From assembly GCA_046484625.1 (NCBI GenBank), contig JAWOIO010000036.1:1-38086 (forward strand): a DNA stretch of 38,086 nt, given 5' to 3'. The notes below the pieces were generated by a model. That model searched no databases. It was given only the letters and a program-made list of their open reading frames with translations, and was not told where the DNA came from. The position numbers and the translations under genes were made by a program. Numbering within the stretch: the stretch's first letter is position 1; each line of letters starts with the position of its first letter. Positions 7,594 through 15,565 of the stretch are shown one piece after another. This stretch comes from DASUAO01 sp046484625 (GTDB lineage: Bacteria; Actinomycetota; Acidimicrobiia; IMCC26256; PALSA-555).

Positions 7594-8069
7594 CGCACCA
7601 ACTCCGCGATCGTCTGCCCGAACTGCACCCGGTCTCCTCGCTTCACCCTGGTCGCGACGGAGATCTGCGTCCCGTTGAGGTGCGTGCCGTTGCGCGAGCC
7701 GAGGTCTTCCACGAAGACGTCGGAGCCGCGGCGGAACACCCGCGCGTGCACCGTCGATACGAACTGGTCCTCGGTGAGCACGATCCCGCACCCGCCGCCC
7801 CGCCCCACGGTGATCTCGTCGCCGAGGGGATAGGTCTCTCCGCGATGCGCCTCGGGCTCGAGGATGCGGAGCCGGGCGCCTCGCCGGTCGGCCTTCGCCG
7901 TTCGACGCGGCTCGCCGTCACCGGAGGGCCCTCCCACGAGCGCGGGCGCACGCAGCTCGAGGACCACGACCCGCACGACGCGCCACAAGAAGAGGTACAC
8001 CAGCGCCAGGAAGCAGAACTTCAGGACGGTGAGGAGCGACTCGGGGACGGCGTCGGCCAGCAGGATCAC
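7590..8069 (-). CDS. fhaB: FHA-domain membrane protein FhaB (FipA-like)
   Basis: A 159-residue protein with one N-terminal transmembrane helix (about 13-36), a short linker, and a C-terminal FHA domain that binds phosphothreonine. FHA landmarks: GRGGGCGIV, the STVHARV strand, and LGSRNGTHLNG. In actinobacteria this protein links PknB signalling to division and envelope synthesis. The GTG at 8069 begins 23 bases after the fhaA stop, and the stop overlaps the pstP start, so the three are one operon. Confidence 0.93.
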   Translation of the reverse strand: MILLADAVPESLLTVLKFCFLALVYLFLWRVVRVVVLELRAPALVGGPSGDGEPRRTAKADRRGARLRILEPEAHRGETYPLGDEITVGRGGGCGIVLTEDQFVSTVHARVFRRGSDVFVEDLGSRNGTHLNGTQISVATRVKRGDRVQFGQTIAELVR

Positions 8070-8092
8070 GGCGGCCTCAGGTCACGGCTCGG

Positions 8093-8743
8093 CTACGACG
8101 CCTCGAAGCGGAGCACCGTGTTTCCGATGCGAATCTCGTCGCCGTCGCCGAGCGCGTGCTCGCGCACCGCCGCGCCGTTGACGAGCGTCCCGTTCATCGA
8201 GTCGAGGTCACAGACCACGAAGCCGTTGCCCTGCGGACGGACCTCCGCATGTCGGCGCGAAGCGCGCGCGTCGGCGACGACGACGTCGGAGTCGCTTTGT
8301 CGACCGATCCGCAACGGGTTCTCGCCGAGGGGGATCCGGCGACCGTCGGGCAGCGCCAGCGATCCGACGCGCACGCCCTCGTGGATCTCGGCGGCGACGT
8401 CGCACTCACCCGCGCGCAGCTCGTCGTCGGCGACGAGCGTCACGGTCACCGGGCCGACGAAGTGATAGCCCTCGGTGCGGGCGTGCTCACGCGCGACCTC
8501 GGCGAGCTCGCGGGCGAGGGCGTCCGCGAACGATTCGAAGCGGTCGAAGTCCTCGAGGGAGAGGTACACGCCGATGTTGTTCGGGGCGACAGGAACGCCG
8601 TCGACACCCATGGTGCGCTCGCCGTCGAGCGTGCGCGTGAGCCGGCGACCCACCTCCACGGGCTCGAGCCCGCTCCGGAAGGCCTTGCTGAAGGAGCCTT
8701 CGACCAGTCGCTCGAGGCGTCGTTCGAATCCCTGCATTCCCAC
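8093..8743 (-). CDS. fhaA: FHA-domain protein FhaA (DUF3662 + FHA)
   Basis: A 216-residue cytosolic adaptor. Residues about 1-120 match the DUF3662 module (FERRLERLVEGSF at the N-terminus, VAPNNIGVYLS in the middle). Residues about 135-210 are an FHA domain with IGRQSDSDVV, SRRHAEV and DSMNGTLVNG. The long low-complexity linker found between the two domains in mycobacterial FhaA is almost absent. I chose the GTG at 8743 because TACACT lies seven bases upstream; ATG 8737 is two codons further in. It is the first gene of the fhaA-fhaB-pstP-rodA-pbpA-pknB-mutY run and diverges from tRNA-Leu. Confidence 0.92.
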   Translation of the reverse strand: MGMQGFERRLERLVEGSFSKAFRSGLEPVEVGRRLTRTLDGERTMGVDGVPVAPNNIGVYLSLEDFDRFESFADALARELAEVAREHARTEGYHFVGPVTVTLVADDELRAGECDVAAEIHEGVRVGSLALPDGRRIPLGENPLRIGRQSDSDVVVADARASRRHAEVRPQGNGFVVCDLDSMNGTLVNGAAVREHALGDGDEIRIGNTVLRFEAS

Positions 8744-8750
8744 GGCGACG

Positions 8751-8756
8751 AGTGTA
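8751..8756 (-). promoter_or_regulatory. Candidate -10 element for the fhaA operon
   Basis: TACACT on the minus strand, seven bases before the GTG of fhaA, compatible with a leaderless transcript. Confidence 0.5.
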
Positions 8757-8809
8757 CGACGGGACCCACGCGCGGGCCCGTCGCTGAGGGCGTTTCGAAC
8801 GTCCGTTGG

Positions 8810-8815
8810 TAGGAT
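8810..8815 (+). promoter_or_regulatory. Candidate -10 element for tRNA-Leu
   Basis: TAGGAT ends 12 bases before the mature tRNA 5' end. The other tRNA genes in the window carry a TAnnnT at 8-12 bases as well. No clear -35 was found. Confidence 0.45.
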
Positions 8816-8827
8816 CGTCGTTCGCCG

Positions 8828-8911
8828 GGGCGAGTGGCGGAATTGGCAGACGCGCAGGCTTCAGGTGCCTGTGTCCGAAAGGATGTGGGGGTTCAAGTCC
8901 CCCCTCGCCCA
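8828..8911 (+). tRNA. tRNA-Leu (anticodon CAG)
   Basis: The acceptor stem GGGCGAG pairs with CTCGCCC. The anticodon stem CAGGC/GCCTG holds the loop TTCAGGT with anticodon CAG. There is a long variable arm (GTGTCCGAAAGGATGTG), and the T arm is GGGGG-TTCAAGT-CCCCC. The length of 84 nt is right for a class II leucine tRNA. The 3' CCA is not encoded. Confidence 0.96.
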
Positions 8912-8929
8912 CCCGAACGTCCCGTGTGC

Positions 8930-9358
8930 CTAGTTGCCCGAACCGCCGTCCGTGCCGCGATCGAGGTCGAGCGACAACGAGTTGATGCAGTAGCGCTGGC
9001 CGGCCGGACCGGGACCGTCGTCGAAGACATGGCCGAGGTGCCCACCGCAGCGGCGGCACACGACCTCGGTCCGCAGCATCCCGTGCGACAGGTCGCGGCT
9101 GGTCTCGACCGCGTCGGCGACCGCCGGCTCGGTGAAGCTCGGCCACCCGGTTCCCGACTCGAACTTGGTCGACGCGTCGAACAGCTCCGCGCCGCACCCC
9201 GCGCACCGGTACATGCCGTCGTCGTGGCAGTTCCAGTACTGACCGGTGAACGCGGGCTCGGTGCCCGCCTGGCGGAGCACCTGGAACTGCTCGGGGCTCA
9301 GCTCCTGGCGCCACTCGTCGTCGGTCTTGACCACTTCCGTCTCGGACTTCTTCCCCAT
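8930..9358 (-). CDS. msrB: Peptide-methionine (R)-S-oxide reductase MsrB
   Basis: Reduces the R epimer of methionine sulfoxide in proteins. The 142-residue protein has the SelR/MsrB fold with two zinc pairs, CAGC and CRRC. It also has GTGWPSF, GHLGHVFDDGP and the catalytic Cys in RYCINS. I chose ATG 9358 because AGGGG lies seven bases upstream; ATG 9364 would sit on top of that site. An acidic, Gly-rich tail follows the catalytic strand. It lies downstream of the ridA-like gene on the same strand (42-48 base gap), so co-transcription is possible. Confidence 0.95.
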   Translation of the reverse strand: MGKKSETEVVKTDDEWRQELSPEQFQVLRQAGTEPAFTGQYWNCHDDGMYRCAGCGAELFDASTKFESGTGWPSFTEPAVADAVETSRDLSHGMLRTEVVCRRCGGHLGHVFDDGPGPAGQRYCINSLSLDLDRGTDGGSGN

Positions 9359-9406
9359 CGTCATTCCCCTTCGTGTCTCCTCTTCGTGCCGGCGGGTGCG
9401 GGACCG

Positions 9407-9799
9407 TTACACCGGCTGGTGGACCCAGACCTCGACCTCGAACGACGCGCCCATCGGGAGCCAGGCGGCGCCGACCGTGCTTCGGGCCGGGCGATGGTCG
9501 CCGACGACCTCGGCGTAGATCTCGTTCACCTCGACCATCCAGTCGGGGGTGGCGACGACCACGAAGAGCGTGACCTTGGCGACGTCGCCCCAGGTGGCAC
9601 CGCAGTCCGCGAGGATCGCGGTCACGTTCTCGAGTGCCTGGCGCGCCTCGGCCTCGACGCCTCCCGGGACGAGTGCACCCGTCGTCGGGTCCACGCCGAC
9701 CTGGCCGGAGCACACGATCCAGTCGCCGGCCCGCAGCGCGGGCGAGTAGGGGCCGGCCGCGAACGGTCGGCTCGGGGTCGGGATCGCTTCCAAGGCCAT
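9407..9799 (-). CDS. RidA/YjgF-family protein
   Basis: A 130-residue member of the Rid family. Archetypal RidA hydrolyses reactive enamine/imine intermediates released by PLP enzymes. The sequence shows PFAAGPYSPALRAG near the start, CSGQVGVDP, the conserved Arg in PARSTVGAAWLP that binds the substrate carboxylate in true RidA, and FEVEVWV at the end. The start is well fixed: AGGAG sits about six bases before ATG 9799. A hairpin separates it from zwf upstream. The exact Rid subfamily is not resolved. Confidence 0.88.
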   Translation of the reverse strand: MALEAIPTPSRPFAAGPYSPALRAGDWIVCSGQVGVDPTTGALVPGGVEAEARQALENVTAILADCGATWGDVAKVTLFVVVATPDWMVEVNEIYAEVVGDHRPARSTVGAAWLPMGASFEVEVWVHQPV

Positions 9800-9823
9800 C
9801 GTGAGCTCCTGTGAATCCGGACG

Positions 9824-9860
9824 TGCGTCGCACACCCGCCGAGGGCGGTCGGGCGACGCA
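9824..9860 (-). terminator. Nested hairpin downstream of zwf
   Basis: TGCGTCGC (9824-9831) pairs perfectly with GCGACGCA (9853-9860), and inside it CCGCC (9836-9840) pairs with GGCGG (9844-9848) around GAG. It begins directly after the zwf TGA (9861-9863). There is no U tract, as is common in high-GC actinobacteria. It probably ends the gnd-zwf transcript before ridA. Confidence 0.7.
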
Positions 9861-11264
9861 TCAACGAATGGGCGGACCGGGTGGGGTCGGGGAACGCCAG
9901 CCGTCGGCGGTGCCGATGAAGGCCTCGGCCTCGTCGGGTCCCCACGTGTGTTGCTTGTACGGGCGCGCGGCCGCGTGGTCGGCCAGGACCGGGTCGACCA
10001 CGCGCCAGGCTGCCTCGACCCCGTCCTCGCGGGCGAAGAGCAGGTTCTCGCCCTCCATGGCATCCCCGAGCAGCCGTTCGTAGGCGGTCATCCGATCCTC
10101 GCCGTCCTCGCAGAGGTACAGCTCCACGTTCTCACCCATGAAGCCGTCACCCGGCTGCTTGGCGCGGGCGCCGATCGCGATCTGCATGTCGGGGGTGAGG
10201 CGGAACCGCACGTAGTTGGTGTCGCGGGGGAGCTCCTCGTACTCGGCGAAGACCCGTTGCGGCGGGCGGTGCAGCTCGACGACCACCTCGGTGCAGGTCA
10301 TCGGCAGGTTCTTGCCCGCCCGCACGTAGAAGGGGACGTCGGCCCAGCGCCACGAGTCGATGTGCAGCCGCACCGCCGCGTAGGTCTCGGCGTCGGAGTC
10401 GGCGGCCACACCGTCCTCGTCGCGGTACCCGTCGAACTGGCCCCGAAGAAGGTCTGCGGGCTCGAGCGTGCGCATCGCGCTGAACACCTTCTCCTTCGCG
10501 CTGCGGAGATCCTCACCGCCGGGACCGGTCGGCGGCTCCATCGCCAGGAGCGCGACGGTCTGCATCAGGTGATTCTGGACCACGTCGCGCAGGGCGCCGA
10601 CCTCGTCGTAGAACTTCCCGCGACCCTCGACACCGAAGTCCTCGGCCATCGTGATCTGCACCTGGCGGACGATGTCGCGGTTCCAGATCGGCTCGAGGAA
10701 CGCGTTGGCGAAGCGGAAGTAGAGGATGTTCTGGATCGCCTCCTTGCCGAGGTAGTGGTCGATCCGGAAGATGTCCTCCTCCCTGAAGACGGAGTGGAGC
10801 ACCTGGTTCAGCTCCCGGGCCGAGGCCAGGTCACGCCCGAACGGCTTCTCGACGATGACGCGGGCGTTCTTCGCACATCCGGCGGACCCGAGATGCTCGA
10901 TGACGACGGGAAAGAGGCTCGGCGGGATCGCGAGGTAGTGCGCCGGCCGTTGCGCGTCACCGATCGCCTTGCCGAGCGCGGTGAACGTCGCGGTGTCGTT
11001 GTAGTCGCCGGAGACGTACGACAACGACGCCGTGAGCCGAGAGAACGCGTCCTCGTCGTCGACGCCGCCACCGAACTTCTCGATGCCGTCGCGGGCCCGC
11101 TCGACGAGATCCTCGAGGGACCAGTCGGAGGACGCCACGCCGACGACCGGGACATGGAGGTCGTCCCGCTTGGCCATCTCGAACAGGGCCGGGAAGATCT
11201 TCTTGTGGGCGAGGTCGCCCGTCATCCCGAAGAAGACGAGCGCATCCGACTTCGGTGGGGTCAC
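9861..11264 (-). CDS. zwf: Glucose-6-phosphate 1-dehydrogenase
   Basis: Oxidises glucose 6-phosphate to 6-phosphogluconolactone with reduction of NAD(P)+, the first step of the oxidative pentose phosphate route. The 467-residue protein has the N-terminal Rossmann motif FFGMTGDLAHKKIFPAL, VIVEKPFG, and the active-site motif RIDHYLGKEAIQN with the catalytic His and substrate-binding Lys; the C-terminal domain contains FYVRAGKNLP. Its GTG start (11264) overlaps the gnd TGA in GTGA, so the two are translationally coupled. No 6-phosphogluconolactonase gene is in the window. Cofactor preference cannot be read reliably. Confidence 0.95.
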   Translation of the reverse strand: MTPPKSDALVFFGMTGDLAHKKIFPALFEMAKRDDLHVPVVGVASSDWSLEDLVERARDGIEKFGGGVDDEDAFSRLTASLSYVSGDYNDTATFTALGKAIGDAQRPAHYLAIPPSLFPVVIEHLGSAGCAKNARVIVEKPFGRDLASARELNQVLHSVFREEDIFRIDHYLGKEAIQNILYFRFANAFLEPIWNRDIVRQVQITMAEDFGVEGRGKFYDEVGALRDVVQNHLMQTVALLAMEPPTGPGGEDLRSAKEKVFSAMRTLEPADLLRGQFDGYRDEDGVAADSDAETYAAVRLHIDSWRWADVPFYVRAGKNLPMTCTEVVVELHRPPQRVFAEYEELPRDTNYVRFRLTPDMQIAIGARAKQPGDGFMGENVELYLCEDGEDRMTAYERLLGDAMEGENLLFAREDGVEAAWRVVDPVLADHAAARPYKQHTWGPDEAEAFIGTADGWRSPTPPGPPIR

Positions 11265-12286
11265 GACCCGTCCCCCTCGGCCTTCTCCACGTGCCCACCG
11301 AACTCCTTGCGCATGGCGGAGAGGATCCGGTTTGCGAAGTCACCCTCGCCGCGGGACTCGAAGCGCTCGAACAACGCCGTCGCGAGCACCGGCACCGGCA
11401 CGCCCTCGTCGACCGCAGCGAGGACCGTCCAGCGGCCCTCGCCCGAGTCGGACACCCGCCCCGCGAAGTCGTCGAGCGCCGGGGACTCCCGGAACGCGTG
11501 CGCGGTCAGGTCGAGCAGCCACGACGAGATGACGCTGCCGCGGCGCCAGACCTCCGTGACCGCGGCGAGATCGAGGTCGTACTGGTAGAGCGCCGGGTCG
11601 CGCAGGGGTGTGGTCTCGGCGTCGGCCGTACGGCGCTCCTTCCCGATGTTCGCGTGGCGCAGCACGTTCAGCCCTTCGGCGTAGGCCGCCATGAGCCCGT
11701 ACTCGATCCCGTTGTGGACCATCTTGACGAAGTGGCCGGCGCCGTTGGGGCCGCAGTGCAGGTATCCGTGCTCCGCCTGCGTGGGCTCGCCCGACGCTCC
11801 CGGCGTGCGCGGCGCCGCATCGACGCCGGGCGCGATGGTCGCGAAGATCGGTTCGAGGCGGGTGACGACCGCGTCCTCGCCCCCGATCATGAGGCAGAAG
11901 CCGCGCTCGAGCCCGAACACTCCGCCGCTGGTGCCCACGTCGACGTAGTGGACGCCCTTCGCGGCGAGCTCGCCGGCGCGTCGGAGGTCGTCGTGGTAGT
12001 AGGAGTTTCCGCCGTCGATGACGATGTCGCCCTCGTCGAGCAGTGGGACGAGGTCGTCGAGCGTGGCATCGACGGCGGCCGCCGGGACCATGATCCAGAT
12101 CGCGCGCGGCGGGGTGAGCGCGGCGACGAAGTCGGAGAGCGTGGTTGCCCCGGTGGCGCCCTCCGCGGCGAGCGTCGCGATCGCGTCGGCGTTGACGTCG
12201 TGGGCCACGCACTCGTGGCCGTCCCGCATCAGACGTCGCACCAGGTTGGCACCCATGCGCCCCAGTCCGATCATCCCGAGCTGCAT
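11261..12286 (-). CDS. gnd: 6-phosphogluconate dehydrogenase, short (YqeC/GntZ-like) form
   Basis: Oxidatively decarboxylates 6-phosphogluconate to ribulose 5-phosphate. At 341 residues it is the short form of the family; long Gnd is about 470. Motifs: MQLGMIGLGRMGANL (dinucleotide binding), IVIDGGNSYY, DVGTSGGVFGLERGF (substrate loop), and GHFVKMVHNGIEYG with the catalytic Lys. The start ATG 12286 matches the family N-terminus and has GGGA six bases upstream; ATG 12298 is an alternative four codons earlier. First gene of the gnd-zwf operon, divergent from ppgK. The short forms are often NAD-dependent; that is family knowledge, not read here. Confidence 0.93.
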   Translation of the reverse strand: MQLGMIGLGRMGANLVRRLMRDGHECVAHDVNADAIATLAAEGATGATTLSDFVAALTPPRAIWIMVPAAAVDATLDDLVPLLDEGDIVIDGGNSYYHDDLRRAGELAAKGVHYVDVGTSGGVFGLERGFCLMIGGEDAVVTRLEPIFATIAPGVDAAPRTPGASGEPTQAEHGYLHCGPNGAGHFVKMVHNGIEYGLMAAYAEGLNVLRHANIGKERRTADAETTPLRDPALYQYDLDLAAVTEVWRRGSVISSWLLDLTAHAFRESPALDDFAGRVSDSGEGRWTVLAAVDEGVPVPVLATALFERFESRGEGDFANRILSAMRKEFGGHVEKAEGDGS

Positions 12287-12391
12287 GTCGAGTCCCATCG
12301 TCGAATCCGGCCGAGGCGCCGATCGTTGCGGCTCGACCGCGCGGCCGCAAGGCGGCGGTAGCCTCGACCGCCACCACGCGAGGATCGGGTG

Positions 12392-13123
12392 ATGACGACG
12401 CGACTGGGCATCGACATCGGGGGTACCGGGATCAAGGGTGCTCCCGTCGACGTCGCGAGCGGAGCGTTGCTCGTCGAGCGGACCCGCATCCCCACACCGC
12501 AGCCGTCCACACCGGACGCCGTGGCCGGTGTCGTCGCCGAGATCGCCCGCGGGTTCGACTGGACCGGGCCGATCGGGGCGGCGTTCCCCGCCGTGGTGCG
12601 GAGGGGCGTCGTCCACACCGCGAACAACGTGGACCAGTCCTGGATCGGCACCGATGCAGCCGCACTGTTCTCCGCCGCCGCCGGGACGACGGTGGTCGTG
12701 CTCAACGACGCCGACGCGGCCGGCGTCGCCGAGATGGCGTTCGGTGCCGGGCAGGGCCGACCCGGGACCGTGGTGGTGCTCACGCTCGGGACCGGGATCG
12801 GATCGGCGATCTTCGTCGACGGGACGCTGGTGCCGAACACCGAGTTCGGCAGCCTGGACGTCCGAGGGAAGGCCGCGGAGCACCGCGCGGCCGAGAGCGT
12901 CCGCGACCGCGAGGACCTCTCCTGGAGGGAGTGGGCCGAGCGCCTGAACGAGTTCCTCGCGTTGCTCGAGGCGCTGCTCTGGCCGGACCTGATCATCGTC
13001 GGCGGTGGGGTGAGCAAGAAGGCCGGCAAGTTCCTGCCGCTGCTCGACACGCGGGCCGAGGTCGTCCCGGCCGCGCTCCGCAACGACGCCGGCATCGTCG
13101 GCGCTGCCCTCGCTGCTGGGTGA
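12392..13123 (+). CDS. ppgK: Polyphosphate glucokinase PpgK
   Basis: A ROK-family kinase of 243 residues that phosphorylates glucose with inorganic polyphosphate (and usually ATP). Visible motifs: GIDIGGTGIKG (phosphate binding), the catalytic-Asp region VVLNDADAAGVAEM, TLGTGIGSAIFVDG, and IIVGGGVSKK. The position opposite gnd-zwf places glucose-6-phosphate supply next to the first pentose phosphate enzymes. ATG 12392 has AGGA eight bases upstream and a GAGGAT hexamer six bases upstream; GTG 12389 is an alternative. A large inverted repeat follows the stop. Confidence 0.93.
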   Translation: MTTRLGIDIGGTGIKGAPVDVASGALLVERTRIPTPQPSTPDAVAGVVAEIARGFDWTGPIGAAFPAVVRRGVVHTANNVDQSWIGTDAAALFSAAAGTTVVVLNDADAAGVAEMAFGAGQGRPGTVVVLTLGTGIGSAIFVDGTLVPNTEFGSLDVRGKAAEHRAAESVRDREDLSWREWAERLNEFLALLEALLWPDLIIVGGGVSKKAGKFLPLLDTRAEVVPAALRNDAGIVGAALAAG

Positions 13124-13135
13124 ACGTTCCCATCG

Positions 13136-13182
13136 TTCTTGCGTCGAACACTGCTGCATATCAGCAGGAAGTGACGCAAGAA
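13136..13182. terminator. Long nested inverted repeat between ppgK and pheA
   Basis: TTCTTGCGTC (13136-13145) and GACGCAAGAA (13173-13182) are perfect 10-bp arms. Nested inside, CTGCTG (13151-13156) pairs with CAGCAG (13162-13167) around CATAT. It starts 12 bases after the ppgK stop and ends 42 bases before the pheA -10 hexamer, so a terminator is the most likely role. It is conspicuously AT-rich for this DNA, and the symmetrical arms would also suit a dimeric regulator. Confidence 0.5.
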
Positions 13183-13224
13183 GGCCGTGGGGTGAATCGG
13201 CGGGGCGTCGGGAAGGCGCGCCGC

Positions 13225-13230
13225 TACGAT
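13225..13230 (+). promoter_or_regulatory. Candidate -10 element for leaderless pheA
   Basis: TACGAT ends exactly six bases before the GTG of pheA. No Shine-Dalgarno sequence precedes the GTG. Confidence 0.55.
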
Positions 13231-13236
13231 CGTCGC

Positions 13237-14163
13237 GTGCTGCGCGTCGGTTTCCTCGGTCCCCGCGGGACCTTCGCGGAGGAGGCGCTCGACACCCAGG
13301 ACGACCTCGCGGCCGGTGAAGCGGTGCCGATCGCGACCGTCCCGCAGGTCATCACGGCGGTCGAGCGCCACGAGATCGACGTCGGACTGGTCCCGATCGA
13401 GAACTCCATCGAGGGGACGATCACCGTCACCATCGACACGCTCGCGTTCGACACCGACCTGCTGATCCAGCGGGAGATCGACCTCCCGATCTCGCTGCAC
13501 CTGTGCGCGAAGCCGGGCACGACCCTCTCCGACGTCCGTCGCGTCGTGTCCCACCCCAATCCGCTCGGGCAGTCGCGGGGGTGGCTCAGCACGAAGCTCC
13601 CCGATGCGGAGCTGGTCGCGGCGAACTCGACCGCCGACGCGGCGCGTCAGGTGTCCGAGGCGACCGATCGCGACCAGGCCTCGGTCGGGACGCGTCGAGG
13701 CGCCGAGCTGGCGGGGCTCGAGGTGCTGGCCTCGGAGATCGAGGACCATCCGGAGAACGAGACGCGGTTCGTCGTCGTCGGCACGGGGATCCCCGCGCCC
13801 ACGGGGCACGACAAGACGTCGATCGTGTGCTTCCAGCGCGAGGACCGTCCCGGGTCGCTGCTGGGGATCCTCCAGGAGTTCGCGGCCCGCGCCATCAACC
13901 TCACGAAGCTGGAGTCCCGGCCGACCAAGCGCGGGCTCGGCCAGTACTGCTTCTTCATCGACTTCGAGGGGCACGTCTCCGACGAGGTCGTCGCCGACTG
14001 CCTCCGACAGCTCGCGGCGAACCTCGCCGAGGTGAAGTTCCTCGGCTCGTACCCCGTCGCCGGCGACGAAGGACCGGCCCGCCGGCGTGCGGTGAGCGAC
14101 GCCTGGGAGCAGGCCGACGCCTGGATCGAGCAGGTGCGCGGGCAGATCCGACCGCCGGGATGA
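13237..14163 (+). CDS. pheA: Prephenate dehydratase
   Basis: Converts prephenate to phenylpyruvate in phenylalanine synthesis. The 308-residue protein is the stand-alone form without chorismate mutase. It has the dehydratase domain (FLGPRGTFAEEA, VPIENSIEGT, and the catalytic ENETRFVVVG) and then an ACT domain (about 200-280) with LTKLESRP, the usual phenylalanine feedback site, and GQYCFFIDFEGH. The GTG at 13237 starts the conserved MLRVGFLGP and has TACGAT six bases before it. serS follows after 13 bases, so the two are probably co-transcribed. Confidence 0.94.
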   Translation: MLRVGFLGPRGTFAEEALDTQDDLAAGEAVPIATVPQVITAVERHEIDVGLVPIENSIEGTITVTIDTLAFDTDLLIQREIDLPISLHLCAKPGTTLSDVRRVVSHPNPLGQSRGWLSTKLPDAELVAANSTADAARQVSEATDRDQASVGTRRGAELAGLEVLASEIEDHPENETRFVVVGTGIPAPTGHDKTSIVCFQREDRPGSLLGILQEFAARAINLTKLESRPTKRGLGQYCFFIDFEGHVSDEVVADCLRQLAANLAEVKFLGSYPVAGDEGPARRRAVSDAWEQADAWIEQVRGQIRPPG

Positions 14164-14176
14164 CCGAGGTCCGGTG

Positions 14177-15430
14177 ATGATCGACCTCCGGCGTCTGCGC
14201 GACGACCCCGAGATGCGTCCGGCCATCGAGCGCAAGCGGGTCGCCCCCGGTCTCCTCGACGAGGTGCTCGCGCTCGATGCCGACCGCCGGAAGCGCCAGC
14301 CGCTGGTCGACGAGCTGCGCTCACAGCAGAAGCAGGCGTCCAAGGCGGTCGGCAAGGCCTCGCCCGACGAGCGCGACGCGATGCTCGCGGCGGCGGCCGA
14401 GCTCAAGCGCGAGGTGCAGGAAGCCGAGCGCGCGCTGGCCGAGCTCGAAGCCCAGGTCACCGAGCTCGCACTCCAGGTCCCGAACCCGGCCGATCCGAGC
14501 GTCCCCGACGGGGGTGAGGACGACGGCGAGGTCCTCCGCATCGTCGGCGCCACGCCCGCGGCACCACCCCTCGACCACGGCGCGTTCGCGGCCGCGCTCG
14601 GATTCGTCGACACGGACCACGCGGTCGAGGCGAGCGGCTCGCGGTTCGCGTCGCTGATGCGCGAAGCCGTGCTCGTCGAGCTCGCCCTGGTGCAGTGGGT
14701 GATGGGACGCCTCGTGGGCGAGGGGTTCACGCCGGTCGTGCCACCGGTCCTCGTGCGTGAGCACGCGATGGTCGAGGCCGGGTTCTTCCCGACGGACCGC
14801 GCGCAGGTCTATGACGTCGACGACGGAGACCTGTTCCTCGTCGGCACGAGCGAGATCCCGCTCTCGACGCTGCACCGCGGCGAGCGCCTCGACGCCGCCG
14901 ACCTCCCGGCGCGGTACGCCGCGTTCTCCACCTGCTTCCGGCGCGAGTCGGGGACGTACGGCAAGGACACGACCGGGATCTTCCGGGTCCACCAGTTCGA
15001 CAAGGTCGAGATGTTCGCCTGGGCGAACCCCGACGAGTCCGACGACGAGCACGAACGGCTCCTCGCCATCGAGGAGGGGATCCTCGGCGATCTCGGGTTG
15101 CCGTACCGGGTCGTGAACATCGCCGCCGGTGACCTCGGCGCGGCGGCCGCGAAGAAGTACGACCTGGAGGTCTGGCTCCCGTCGGAGGGTCGGTACCGGG
15201 AGCTCACGTCGTGCTCCAACTACCGCGACTTCTCGGCCCGTCGCCTCGGAACCCGCGTCACAACCGACGCCGGCAGCGAGTTCGTGCACACGCTGAACGG
15301 GACCGCGTGCGCGGTGGGGCGCACGCTGGTGTTCTGCTTCGAGCACTACCAGGAGGACGGCGCGTTCGTGGTGCCGGAGGTCCTGCGCCCGATCACGGGG
15401 TTCGACCGCGTGGAGCCGCGGGCCGGCTGA
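14177..15430 (+). CDS. serS: Seryl-tRNA synthetase
   Basis: Charges tRNA-Ser. The 417-residue protein begins MIDLRRLRDDPE, has the N-terminal antiparallel coiled coil (about 30-105, Lys/Glu/Ala rich) that reads the long tRNA-Ser variable arm, and then a class II catalytic core. The core shows TSEIPLSTLHRGE, motif 2 FRRESGTYGKDTTGIFRVHQF, and a motif 3 region with NGTACAVGRTL and VPEVLRP. ATG 14177 is preferred over the adjacent GTG 14174. It follows pheA closely and is followed 41 bases later by a tRNA-Ser gene, its own substrate. Confidence 0.96.
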   Translation: MIDLRRLRDDPEMRPAIERKRVAPGLLDEVLALDADRRKRQPLVDELRSQQKQASKAVGKASPDERDAMLAAAAELKREVQEAERALAELEAQVTELALQVPNPADPSVPDGGEDDGEVLRIVGATPAAPPLDHGAFAAALGFVDTDHAVEASGSRFASLMREAVLVELALVQWVMGRLVGEGFTPVVPPVLVREHAMVEAGFFPTDRAQVYDVDDGDLFLVGTSEIPLSTLHRGERLDAADLPARYAAFSTCFRRESGTYGKDTTGIFRVHQFDKVEMFAWANPDESDDEHERLLAIEEGILGDLGLPYRVVNIAAGDLGAAAAKKYDLEVWLPSEGRYRELTSCSNYRDFSARRLGTRVTTDAGSEFVHTLNGTACAVGRTLVFCFEHYQEDGAFVVPEVLRPITGFDRVEPRAG

Positions 15431-15457
15431 TCTGCGGGCTGGCTGATCCGGCCGACC

Positions 15458-15463
15458 TAGCCT
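15458..15463 (+). promoter_or_regulatory. Candidate -10 element for tRNA-Ser (UGA)
   Basis: TAGCCT ends eight bases before the tRNA 5' end. The tRNA could also be read through from serS. Confidence 0.35.
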
Positions 15464-15471
15464 GGCCGTCG

Positions 15472-15556
15472 GGAGGGGTGCCAGAGCGGCCGAATGGCGC
15501 GGTCTTGAAAACCGCTGAGGTGCAAGCCTCCGTGGGTTCGAATCCCACCCCCTCCG
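15472..15556 (+). tRNA. tRNA-Ser (anticodon UGA)
   Basis: The acceptor stem GGAGGGG pairs with CCCCTCC. The anticodon stem GCGGT/ACCGC holds the loop CTTGAAA with anticodon TGA. The long variable arm GAGGTGCAAGCCTC and the T arm GTGGG-TTCGAAT-CCCAC mark a class II serine tRNA. The sequence after the discriminator G reads CCG, so CCA is not encoded. Confidence 0.96.
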
Positions 15557-15565
15557 CCGATTCTC

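Noticed and set aside
13124..13236. A T-box or amino acid riboswitch upstream of pheA-serS
   Set aside because: The region is only 113 bases, lacks the T-box consensus, and a -10 hexamer six bases before pheA implies no leader for such an element.
12271..14730. An 819-codon minus-strand frame opposite ppgK, pheA and serS
   Set aside because: A low-complexity Ser/Arg/Ala translation that crosses three well-supported genes.
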